7,604 nucleotides of DNA from an uncultured Alphaproteobacteria bacterium (GTDB lineage Bacteria > Pseudomonadota > Alphaproteobacteria > CAAHEQ01 > UBA3637). Under the pieces are notes generated by a model. That model saw nothing but the letters and a program-made list of their open reading frames with translations. It made no database searches and had not been told where the DNA came from. Positions 1 through 6,452 of the stretch are shown here, one piece after another. Both the position numbers and the translations under genes were made by a program. The stretch spans positions 1 to 7,604 of the forward strand of contig CAMZEQ010000035.1 in NCBI GenBank assembly GCA_947305835.1, given 5' to 3'. Numbering within the stretch: the stretch's first letter is position 1; the number at the start of each line of letters is the position of its first letter.

Positions 1-1124
1 GGTGATTTATAATCGCATGTTTCACAGTACCATTGTGTTTCATCTTCCTCTGTTTCTGGGGCTTTGGCCTCCCATTCGCGTGCTTGTTCTTCATGATTCC
101 ATGCATCCCGTTCTACGCGTGCTTGCATCAATGCCACTTGCTTTGTCAATGAATAATTTTGCAAATATTCATCCAAATATTTTTTTGCCTGAACAGGATC
201 TTGTGTTTTTATATAAATATCTGCCAAAGCCAATAAAGACAGACGAGCGTGAGAATTAACTGATGTCAAATCTTTTATGGCACGTTGTTGGACTTTGGCA
301 TCTTGATCGGCTAAAAACTCTTTATAGACTTCATACACGGGCCAACAAGGTTCTTTTGCCCACAATTTTTTAAAGATTTTACCGGCTTTTTTAACGTTGT
401 CTCTGGCGTAGGCAATGACGATAGACGGATTTTTGGGATCCAAATTATAGGCCGCCTTGATATCTCCATTTAAAAGCAAACAGCAAGCACGACGTTTGTT
501 ATATTCATCTTTCGGAAGTATGCGCTTCATATCTTTCAAATATTTTAAAGCATTTTCCCAATCATTTTCTTGAACCGCCAGTTGAAAATAAGCCTGTAAA
601 GCCCAAGGAGTTCTTTTTTTCTTTTCGGGAATACCATCCAGCAAGATGCGCATTTGTTGCAAATCTCCGTCATGGTTGGCCACATGAAATAATCCACGAA
701 TACCGCCCATGGTTGTCTGGGGAAATTGCATCATCTGTTGATATGATTCTTCATCCGGCAGCAATAAACAACGAATGAGCCAATAGATATAATTTTCTTT
801 TCCGTAAAGTTTTTCAGATTTTTTCAATAAATCTTCGAAAGATTCAATTTCCTGGTTTGTCAGGGCCAACAAGACATTTAAAGACAAGTCATGCTTTTTT
901 AATTCAATGATCTTTTTATGGCGATTACGCAAACGTTTATACAGGCGAATAGGACTGATGAGTAAACGCCACAAAAATAATACAAATAAAATCAATCCCA
1001 AAAAAGTAAATACAGAACCGTAGATCCGATAATTTTCAATTTCAACAGTCAGCATTGTTTCCGGTGTATCAACAACGAATCCCAAAAAGAAAGAAATGAC
1101 AGAAAAAATAAAAAATTTAATCAT
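1..1124 (-). CDS. hemY: HemY-like inner-membrane TPR protein (3' end outside the window)
   Basis: This is an open frame of 374 codons with no stop before the window edge, so the C-terminus is missing. The N-terminus shows the HemY layout: a hydrophobic segment at residues 2-19, a short loop containing ENYRIYG, a second membrane segment at about 36-56, then a basic stretch (RLYKRLRNRHKK) that would face the cytoplasm under the positive-inside rule. The rest is helical and TPR-like (about 80-350). Near the edge comes WYCETC (365-370), resembling the Cys-x2-Cys tail I associate with alphaproteobacterial HemY proteins. The start at 1124 overlaps the upstream gene by 8 bp and has a G-run Shine-Dalgarno. 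HemY is linked to late haem synthesis by genetics and gene neighbourhood, but its biochemical activity is unsettled. This is not the protoporphyrinogen oxidase of the same name in Bacillus. Family assignment is fairly secure, function is not. Confidence 0.72.
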   Translation of the reverse strand, partial: MIKFFIFSVISFFLGFVVDTPETMLTVEIENYRIYGSVFTFLGLILFVLFLWRLLISPIRLYKRLRNRHKKIIELKKHDLSLNVLLALTNQEIESFEDLLKKSEKLYGKENYIYWLIRCLLLPDEESYQQMMQFPQTTMGGIRGLFHVANHDGDLQQMRILLDGIPEKKKRTPWALQAYFQLAVQENDWENALKYLKDMKRILPKDEYNKRRACCLLLNGDIKAAYNLDPKNPSIVIAYARDNVKKAGKIFKKLWAKEPCWPVYEVYKEFLADQDAKVQQRAIKDLTSVNSHARLSLLALADIYIKTQDPVQAKKYLDEYLQNYSLTKQVALMQARVERDAWNHEEQAREWEAKAPETEEDETQWYCETCDYKS

Positions 1125-1770
1125 TTTGCCCCCCCTTGTTTAATGAGTTAAATTGATTTAATTGTGTTTTCAATTCCAATAATTGTTTTGTAAAAAATTG
1201 TGTGTTCTTTAATTGGTTTTTCCAAGAATTCGGTAACCCGGAAATCAAAGCCAAAGCGGTCACCATTTGATGGTCAATAATGGCTTGTTCAACTTTGTCC
1301 AAGACAGCCATCGGTTGATCGCCGACAGATTTTGTATTTTGAATATCAAACAGTAAGTGAGGAATCAACTTGAAAATCCGGCTGTACGATGAATTTGAAC
1401 TCAGAATTTGATTGATAAGGAGCTTCCTTTTTTCTTTTCTGAAAACATTCAATAAGTAATCCCAAGCCAATGGTTTTTCTTCCAGACAGGAAACACGCAA
1501 ACTTTGGTAAAGTTTGTTATATTGGGGCAAAGAAGCCAGTTTCTTGATCAAGGGTCTGCAATCTCTGTTGGTTAGAAAATCCTCCCATGTATATTTCGGC
1601 AATTTTGCTATCAAATCCGGATCAATTTCAATCGAATTTTGATCATTATCTGCTGATGCGACGATTTTTTCTTCTGTGATAACTTGTTCAGACTTTTCTT
1701 CAGCGTCTGCCTTTGGAAATAATCCCAAACATCCGCAAAAAATAAGTAAAGAAAAAATTTTTTTTAACAT
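1117..1770 (-). CDS. Short exported protein with a mitofilin (Mic60)-like C-terminus
   Basis: This 217-residue protein has an N-terminal signal sequence: KK at 3-4, a hydrophobic core at 5-18 and a possible signal peptidase I site after Ala-Asp-Ala at 21-23. An acidic, low-complexity linker follows (24-55), then a helical domain. Residues 154-206 (AVLDKVEQAI, then ALALISGLPNSW, then a Leu/Lys helix) resemble the closing helices of alphaproteobacterial mitofilin/Mic60, where an 'AEAALaxGDLxxALxEL-x-LP' pattern is typical. Position supports this, because mic60 commonly sits directly before hemY in Alphaproteobacteria. It differs from usual Mic60 in being much shorter (I recall about 300-450 residues), in having no evident long coiled coil, and in a signal-peptide-like rather than internal membrane anchor. 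It lies 21 bp after the ppiD-like gene and overlaps hemY by 8 bp, so co-expression is likely. If the signal peptide is not cleaved, it would be a membrane-anchored periplasmic protein. The Mic60 link is inference from pattern and context. Confidence 0.55.
   Translation of the reverse strand: MLKKIFSLLIFCGCLGLFPKADAEEKSEQVITEEKIVASADNDQNSIEIDPDLIAKLPKYTWEDFLTNRDCRPLIKKLASLPQYNKLYQSLRVSCLEEKPLAWDYLLNVFRKEKRKLLINQILSSNSSYSRIFKLIPHLLFDIQNTKSVGDQPMAVLDKVEQAIIDHQMVTALALISGLPNSWKNQLKNTQFFTKQLLELKTQLNQFNSLNKGGQND
1129..1135 (-). promoter_or_regulatory. G7-run ribosome binding site of hemY inside the Mic60-like gene
   Basis: Seven G precede CAAAATG on the coding strand and serve as the hemY Shine-Dalgarno. 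The same run encodes the Gly-Gly at residues 213-214 of the Mic60-like protein, five codons before its stop. Length changes would alter both the hemY ribosome site and the last residues of the upstream protein. Confidence 0.6.
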
Positions 1771-1772
1771 TT

Positions 1773-1780
1773 CCCCCCCC
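1773..1780 (-). promoter_or_regulatory. G8-run ribosome binding site of the Mic60-like gene
   Basis: On the coding strand, AAAAAAGGGGGGGGAAATG places eight consecutive G just before the start codon. This is the only purine-rich Shine-Dalgarno candidate for the gene. Homopolymers of this length are prone to replication slippage, which would change the spacing to the ATG. Confidence 0.6.
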
Positions 1781-1791
1781 TTTTTTAAATG

Positions 1792-3273
1792 TTATTCTTG
1801 CTCCTTTGAATACGATAAAAAGAACTTATTAACAGATGATTCATTCAACTGAACGTTCAAATTTTTCATATAAGTTTGTTGAACCGCATTCATCAGTTCT
1901 TGTGTGTATAAGCGACGCGCTTCATCTTTTTCTTTATCAGAAAGAGATTTATTGTCCTGGATAACACGATTCACAACAATCAACCATGATCCGTCTTGAA
2001 CATTATAAGATTCTGCGTTTTTATATCCGATTTTTTGCGCATAAATTGCGGACAACAATTCTGACGGAATTTTATCGGATTGTGTTTGTTCAATAACTTC
2101 ATGAACGGGAACGAGATTGCCCCATTCGGATGTTTTTTTAATCTGTTCAATCGTTTTTTGAACGATTTGAGGAAGTTTTTCTTTTTGCTGTTCTTCTTTC
2201 CATAAATTTTTTACTTGATCTTTGACTTTATCATAAGGTTTCAAAGCCGCCGGAAAGATTTTTTCCACTTCGGCCACCAAAAAGCCGTTTTTATAATCTA
2301 CGATACTGCTTGTTTCACCTTCTACCAAAGTGAACACTTCTTGCAAAATCGGATTATCTTTCAATTGGTTATTTGTTTCTTTTAAATTTTTGCTTTGACC
2401 CGTTATATCGACTGTCAAAGTATCGGGAGAAGCCAAATTTAATTTTTGTGCGGCTTCTTTCAAAGGCAGTCCTTCGCCCAACAGATCTTCTAAATCCTGA
2501 ACAGTTTGATACATTTTATCATAAGCTTGTTCCTTGTCGCCCTTAAAATAGCTTGGTAAGAGCGTGAGCAATTGAATTTGCCGATATTCGGGATTCATAA
2601 ATTCTTCCTGATAAGCCTCATAATAATCCTTCAATGTATTTTCGTCAGGTGTTCCGACTTCTACAGTATTTTTTAATAAAAGAACACCGTAAACATCCCT
2701 TTTTTCCTTTTGTTTGGATGCAACATCTGCAATGATTTGGCTGTTTTGAGGGGCGGTTTTATTTAAAGAATGGTTTAAATGCTGCAGAATTAATTCCTGT
2801 TTTAATTTTTCGGATAGCTGGCTTTGATTGATTTTTAATTGTCCCATGTAAGCATAAAATAAATTGGCATCAAAATGCCCCAAATTATCTTGGAATATGG
2901 GATTTCTCTCTACATATTTACGAACAGCATCGTCCGAAGCGATTAAGCCGATTTCATTAAACATATTTTGTTGGACTTTTTCATTGATCAGTTGCTGAAT
3001 AACCAAATCCAAAAGCCCCAATTCAACGGCTTTTTGAAGTGACAGGTTCTGTCCTGTTAAGGCGGATATTTTGGCCCGTTCCTGATTGAGTTGCTGATTA
3101 ATTTGATCAACGGTAATGATGTCGGATCCTACGGTTACTGCCTTGTGATCATCGCCGGAAAAGCCGCCGGATAATCCGCCCAGTCCCCAAAAGGCCATCA
3201 TGCTTACCCCCAAAGTGGCGCAAATAACTTTGGCAATCCAACTGTTTCCTATCCTGTTAAAAAAAGTAATCAT
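1792..3273 (-). CDS. ppiD: PpiD-like membrane-anchored periplasmic chaperone (SurA N-terminal type)
   Basis: The 493-residue protein begins with a short cytoplasmic stretch and one membrane segment (about 12-34, ending in a Gly-rich run). The SurA_N_3-like chaperone domain follows (about 44-170): VTVGSDIITVDQINQQLNQ, then LGLLDLVIQQLINEKV, then RNPIFQDNLGHFDANLF, all typical of PpiD. A weak parvulin/Rotamase_2-like region spans about 228-340, starting at EEFMNPEYRQIQLL and ending at YKNGFLVAEVEKI. The usual active-site pattern of catalytic parvulins is not evident, so it is probably a holdase rather than an active prolyl isomerase. It is shorter than the roughly 620-640 residues I expect for this family. 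PpiD proteins sit beside the Sec translocon and assist newly exported proteins. The gene heads a leftward three-gene operon, has a GAAAGGA Shine-Dalgarno (3281-3287) seven bases before ATG, and diverges from glgB. Confidence 0.8.
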   Translation of the reverse strand: MITFFNRIGNSWIAKVICATLGVSMMAFWGLGGLSGGFSGDDHKAVTVGSDIITVDQINQQLNQERAKISALTGQNLSLQKAVELGLLDLVIQQLINEKVQQNMFNEIGLIASDDAVRKYVERNPIFQDNLGHFDANLFYAYMGQLKINQSQLSEKLKQELILQHLNHSLNKTAPQNSQIIADVASKQKEKRDVYGVLLLKNTVEVGTPDENTLKDYYEAYQEEFMNPEYRQIQLLTLLPSYFKGDKEQAYDKMYQTVQDLEDLLGEGLPLKEAAQKLNLASPDTLTVDITGQSKNLKETNNQLKDNPILQEVFTLVEGETSSIVDYKNGFLVAEVEKIFPAALKPYDKVKDQVKNLWKEEQQKEKLPQIVQKTIEQIKKTSEWGNLVPVHEVIEQTQSDKIPSELLSAIYAQKIGYKNAESYNVQDGSWLIVVNRVIQDNKSLSDKEKDEARRLYTQELMNAVQQTYMKNLNVQLNESSVNKFFLSYSKEQE

Positions 3274-3298
3274 CCTAAAATCCTTTCAATCTGTCCCT

Positions 3299-3327
3299 AT
3301 CTTAAACAAAAATCGGGTAAAATGCAA
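3299..3327 (-). promoter_or_regulatory. Candidate sigma70-type promoter of the ppiD-mic60-like-hemY operon
   Basis: On the minus strand, TTGCAT (3322-3327) and TAAGAT (3299-3304) are separated by exactly 17 bp. Transcription would begin near 3292, leaving a leader of about 19 nt that still contains the GAAAGGA ribosome binding site. The left arm of the inverted repeat runs through the -10 box and spacer. Identified by eye only. Confidence 0.55.
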
Positions 3328-3360
3328 GAACTTTTTATTTTGCTTGATTTTTTGTTTAAG
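3301..3360. repeat. Inverted repeat in the divergent ppiD/glgB promoter region
   Basis: CTTAAACAAAAATC at 3301-3314 is the reverse complement of GATTTTTTGTTTAAG at 3346-3360, apart from one extra T in the right arm. The arms are 31 bp apart. The left arm overlaps the ppiD -10 and spacer, and the right arm lies inside the glgB spacer. It could be a pair of operator half-sites for a shared regulator. The wide loop and lack of GC make a terminator unlikely. Confidence 0.6.
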
Positions 3361-3367
3361 TTATGAT
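3340..3367 (+). promoter_or_regulatory. Candidate sigma70-type promoter of glgB
   Basis: TTGCTT (3340-3345) and TATGAT (3362-3367, five of six matches to TATAAT) are 16 bp apart. Transcription would start near 3374, giving a leader of about 23 nt. The -35 match is weak after TTG. A better-looking TTGATT at 3344-3349 is only 12 bp from the -10 and was discarded. The spacer contains the right arm of the inverted repeat. Confidence 0.45.
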
Positions 3368-3396
3368 AAAAGTTTTGCCGGGATACGGGGGAAAGG

Positions 3397-5598
3397 ATGG
3401 AAGATTTATTTACAAATAAAATTCATACTTTGGAAAAAGGACAACTGAAAGGTGATCCTTTTGCAATTTTGGGTATGCATGAAGGGAGCTCCGGTAAGGG
3501 GATTGTTATTCGGACCGTTCAGCCCCAGGCGAAGGAAGTCTATGTCTTGGATGAAAAAGGGCAAAATTTGGGACAGATGATCCCTGTCGGTCAAGGGATT
3601 TTCCAATTGGACTTTAAAGATAAGACATCCTTTTTCCCTTATCGCTTACAGATTAAATTGTATGATGATAAGGTATACGAAACGGAAGATCCTTACCGTT
3701 TTTGGCCCGTTTTATCTGATTTGGATTTATATTTATATGGTGAGGGCCAACACTGGCAGATTTATGACAAATTAGGGGCGCACTTAATGATCCATCAAGG
3801 GGTTGAAGGCGTGTGTTTTGCCGTATGGGCACCCAATGCTTCCCGTGTCAGCGTGGTGGGTAATTTTAATGATTGGGACGGACGGCGACATTTGATGCGT
3901 CCGCGCGGGTGCAGCGGTATTTGGGAAATTTTTATTCCCGGAATTAAAGAATGGGATATTTATAAATATGAATTGTTGGATAAAGAAGGTCGATTGTTAC
4001 CGCTGAAGTCAGATCCTTTTGCCTTTGCTTCGGAATTGCGTCCGAAAGCGGGCAGTTTGGTTTATGATAATTCAACCTATCAATGGCATGATAATGATTG
4101 GATGAAAAAACGTTCCGACAATATGCAGACACGTGATAAGGCAATCAGCATTTATGAAGTACACATGGGATCGTGGCGTCGCAAGCAAGATAATCAATAT
4201 ATGACCTATTTGGATTTGGCCAAAGAATTACCCCGATATGTTAAAGAAATGGGCTATACTCATGTGGAATTTTTGCCGGTATCCGAATTCCCGTTTGATG
4301 GCAGTTGGGGTTATCAGGTAATCGGTATGTACGCGCCGACATCGCGTTATGGAACGCCGGGTGATTTTAAATATTTGATTGATTGTTTACATCAGGCCGG
4401 TATAGGTGTCATTATCGATTGGGTGCCGGGCCATTTTCCAAAAGATGCTTTCGGATTGATTAATTTTGATGGGACCGCCCTTTATGAACACGCGGATCCG
4501 CGTAAAGGCGAACATAAAGATTGGGGTACGAAAATTTATAATTACGGACGCAATGAAGTATCTAACTTTTTATTGGCCAATGCACTTTTCTGGTTGCGTG
4601 TGTTCCATGTGGATGGTTTGCGTGTGGATGCGGTGGCCAGTATGCTGTATTTGGATTATTCTCGCAAACATGGGGAATGGGTTCCCAACCAGTATGGCGG
4701 TCATGAAAACCTGGAAGCCATTGCCTTTTTACGTCGTTTAAATGAACTTGTTTATGGGGAAAATTCAGGGGCTATTACAATTGCTGAAGAATCAACGGCA
4801 TGGCCGATGGTTTCAAGGCCGGTTTATGCCGGCGGATTGGGCTTCGGTTATAAATGGAATATGGGATGGATGCACGATACTTTAAATTATATGTCACAAA
4901 ATCCGATTTACCGCAAGTTTCATCAGAACGAATTAACATTCAGTTTTCTGTATGCCTTTACGGAAAATTTCATTTTACCTCTGTCTCACGATGAAGTCGT
5001 TCACGGTAAAGGAACGGTTTTGAATCGTATGCCCGGTGATGAATGGCAAAAGTTTGCAAATTTACGTGCTTATTACGGGTATATGTATATGCATCCCGGT
5101 AAAAAACTTTTATTTATGGGGCAAGAGTGGGGATCCACAAAAGAGTGGGATTATGCTTCTCAATTGCAATGGGATCTGTTGAAATACCCCGTGCATAAAG
5201 GGGTTCAAACATTAATTAAAGATTTAAATCATTTCTATCAAACACATCCCGAACTTTATGAATTGGACGAAGAAATTGACGGATTTGAATGGATCAATGG
5301 TTCGGATACTGAAAATTCTTGCTTGACTTTTATGCGCAAAGATAAAAAAAACAGGATCTTGATTGTGGCAATGAATTTAACTCCCATACCGCGTTACGAT
5401 TATAAAATCGGTGTGAACCAAGCCGGTGTTTATAAAGAAGTGTTCAATACGGACAGATCGGTTTATGGTGGCAGTGATGTTTGTAATGCAGGTGAAATTT
5501 ATTCTATTGAACCCGGCTGGGATTTCAAAAAATATCAAATAAAAGTTGTGTTGCCGCCGCTGTCCATGGTATGTTTTCAGCTGAAGGATAAGATATGA
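3397..5598 (+). CDS. glgB: 1,4-alpha-glucan (glycogen) branching enzyme, GH13 type
   Basis: GlgB cuts an alpha-1,4 glucan chain and rejoins it by an alpha-1,6 bond, making the branches of glycogen in the cytoplasm. The 733-residue length is normal for the long bacterial form. Domains in order: N1 beta domain (about 15-110, starting DPFAILGMHE), CBM48 (about 135-225, with FAVWAPNASRVSVVGNFNDW), GH13 barrel (about 250-600) and C-terminal beta domain (about 620-730). The catalytic set is intact: nucleophile Asp411 in DGLRVDAV, acid/base Glu464 in TIAEES and transition-state Asp532 in LSHDEVVHGKG. The 53- and 121-residue spacings match those of E. coli GlgB (405, 458, 526). VPGHFPKD and GQEWGS are also family signatures. 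The start is supported by a GGGGGAAAGG Shine-Dalgarno directly upstream and by the N1 domain beginning soon after. Its TGA overlaps the ATG of the next gene. No glgC or glgA is visible here. Confidence 0.97.
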   Translation: MEDLFTNKIHTLEKGQLKGDPFAILGMHEGSSGKGIVIRTVQPQAKEVYVLDEKGQNLGQMIPVGQGIFQLDFKDKTSFFPYRLQIKLYDDKVYETEDPYRFWPVLSDLDLYLYGEGQHWQIYDKLGAHLMIHQGVEGVCFAVWAPNASRVSVVGNFNDWDGRRHLMRPRGCSGIWEIFIPGIKEWDIYKYELLDKEGRLLPLKSDPFAFASELRPKAGSLVYDNSTYQWHDNDWMKKRSDNMQTRDKAISIYEVHMGSWRRKQDNQYMTYLDLAKELPRYVKEMGYTHVEFLPVSEFPFDGSWGYQVIGMYAPTSRYGTPGDFKYLIDCLHQAGIGVIIDWVPGHFPKDAFGLINFDGTALYEHADPRKGEHKDWGTKIYNYGRNEVSNFLLANALFWLRVFHVDGLRVDAVASMLYLDYSRKHGEWVPNQYGGHENLEAIAFLRRLNELVYGENSGAITIAEESTAWPMVSRPVYAGGLGFGYKWNMGWMHDTLNYMSQNPIYRKFHQNELTFSFLYAFTENFILPLSHDEVVHGKGTVLNRMPGDEWQKFANLRAYYGYMYMHPGKKLLFMGQEWGSTKEWDYASQLQWDLLKYPVHKGVQTLIKDLNHFYQTHPELYELDEEIDGFEWINGSDTENSCLTFMRKDKKNRILIVAMNLTPIPRYDYKIGVNQAGVYKEVFNTDRSVYGGSDVCNAGEIYSIEPGWDFKKYQIKVVLPPLSMVCFQLKDKI

Positions 5599-6392
5599 AA
5601 ATTGATTTAGATGATAAAATAACGCGCTTCTTGGTGCAAGAATATGTCAATAAAATCTGTCATTATTCCGGTGAGGCCGATTTGAATTTCAATGTTCATA
5701 AACTGATTCACACGTTTGATGTGGTTCGGATTGTACAACAATTAATGAAGCAGACTAAACCGGCATTGCCTTTAAAGTTGCAAAAACAAATTTTAAATGC
5801 GGCAATTTTACATGATTTGGGGCGTTGTTATGAATTCAAAGACGGTATCCGTTTGAAAAATACGGATCATGGAAAGGTGGGGGCTCAATTGATCCGAAAG
5901 AAATTTCCCGAATTAAAGGTAGAAATTCAATCAACTTTATATCATAATAAATTGCCGTCCGATAAAGATCCGCCGGAATGTTATCCTGTTTTGGATTATG
6001 TACGGGATGCGGATATGTTGGCAAACATTGACTATGAAATCGGACATATAGATGTTTTCATCATTCATATTTTTGGCAGAAATTTCCAACAAGTTGCTTC
6101 TCCGATTATTGATGATGAAATTTTTCAAGCTGTACGAGAAAAAAGGTCTGTTTATTTGGCCAAAATTAAAGAAAATACTTTGTTAACGCATGGTTTATGG
6201 CAATTATGTTGGTATTTCAATTTGCGCACAAAAGCCGGCAAAAAACACGCACGTCAAACACATATTTTCGAACGTTTCCGGGAAATTATTTGTGAAAAAC
6301 TTGTACCGATGACAACGCCGGATAAAAAAAATCAAACAAAATTGAAAAAAATAATCCGACAAACTTTTCCGGATGAACTTTTTTATAAATAA
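5595..6392 (+). CDS. HD-domain metal-dependent phosphohydrolase, coupled to glgB
   Basis: This 265-residue soluble protein carries a complete set of HD-superfamily metal ligands: His39 (IHTFDVVR), the His73-Asp74 doublet (AAILHDLGR), His92 (TDHGKVGA), His117 (LYHNK) and Asp138 (VRDADML). HD proteins hydrolyse phosphoester bonds, often in nucleotides or signalling molecules, but nothing here identifies the substrate. Residues about 150-265 look helical and end in a very basic Lys-rich stretch (244-256). I do not see RelA/SpoT synthetase, GYP (cyclic-di-GMP) or tRNA nucleotidyltransferase signatures. The start codon lies within ATGA shared with the glgB stop, so translation is probably coupled to glgB. 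No promoter of its own is evident. The neighbourhood hints at a role linked to glycogen or energy state, perhaps removing a nucleotide or sugar-nucleotide effector, but that is inference only. Assignment to the superfamily is strong, function is unknown. Confidence 0.85.
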   Translation: MKIDLDDKITRFLVQEYVNKICHYSGEADLNFNVHKLIHTFDVVRIVQQLMKQTKPALPLKLQKQILNAAILHDLGRCYEFKDGIRLKNTDHGKVGAQLIRKKFPELKVEIQSTLYHNKLPSDKDPPECYPVLDYVRDADMLANIDYEIGHIDVFIIHIFGRNFQQVASPIIDDEIFQAVREKRSVYLAKIKENTLLTHGLWQLCWYFNLRTKAGKKHARQTHIFERFREIICEKLVPMTTPDKKNQTKLKKIIRQTFPDELFYK

Positions 6393-6404
6393 TTAAGATT
6401 TTCT

Positions 6405-6433
6405 TTGCAAATTAAAAAAAATTGGACTATATT
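6405..6433 (+). promoter_or_regulatory. Candidate promoter of glgX
   Basis: TTGCAA (6405-6410) and TATATT (6428-6433) are 17 bp apart, within the 60-bp gap after the HD gene. The CTATAT around the -10 resembles the pattern described for housekeeping promoters of rhizobial alphaproteobacteria. Transcription would start near 6440, leaving a leader of about 13 nt that still includes the Shine-Dalgarno. glgX may therefore be expressed both by read-through from glgB and independently. Confidence 0.5.
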
Positions 6434-6434
6434 T

Positions 6435-6448
6435 TTCCCAAAAGGGGA
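6435..6448 (+). promoter_or_regulatory. Small hairpin over the glgX Shine-Dalgarno
   Basis: TTCCC (6435-6439) can pair with GGGGA (6444-6448) across an AAAA loop, with three G-C pairs, one G-T and one A-T. It would cover the core of the glgX ribosome site in read-through mRNA. A transcript starting near 6440 would lack the left arm. The hairpin is weak and may be chance. Confidence 0.25.
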
Positions 6449-6452
6449 GAAG

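Noticed and set aside
2..259. Plus-strand open frame of 85 codons at the left edge
   Set aside because: It lies antisense to the hemY-like frame, which is open for all 374 visible codons and has recognisable membrane segments. The plus-strand translation shows no domain.
1720..1740. A lipoprotein signal (Cys12 or Cys14) in the Mic60-like protein
   Set aside because: The residues before the cysteines (LIF-Cys and FCG-Cys) do not fit the usual Leu-Ala/Ser-Gly/Ala-Cys lipobox. Ala-Asp-Ala at 21-23 is a better signal peptidase I site.
3301..3360. Reading the inverted repeat as a rho-independent terminator
   Set aside because: The 31-bp loop is long, the stem is almost entirely A/T, and both flanking genes are transcribed away from it, so there is nothing to terminate.
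3200..3448. Plus-strand open frame of 82 codons spanning the ppiD start, the promoters and the glgB start
   Set aside because: It overlaps two well-supported gene starts and both promoters, and has no protein-like features of its own.
4466..4741. Plus-strand open frame of 91 codons inside glgB
   Set aside because: It is a shadow in another frame of the conserved GH13 barrel.
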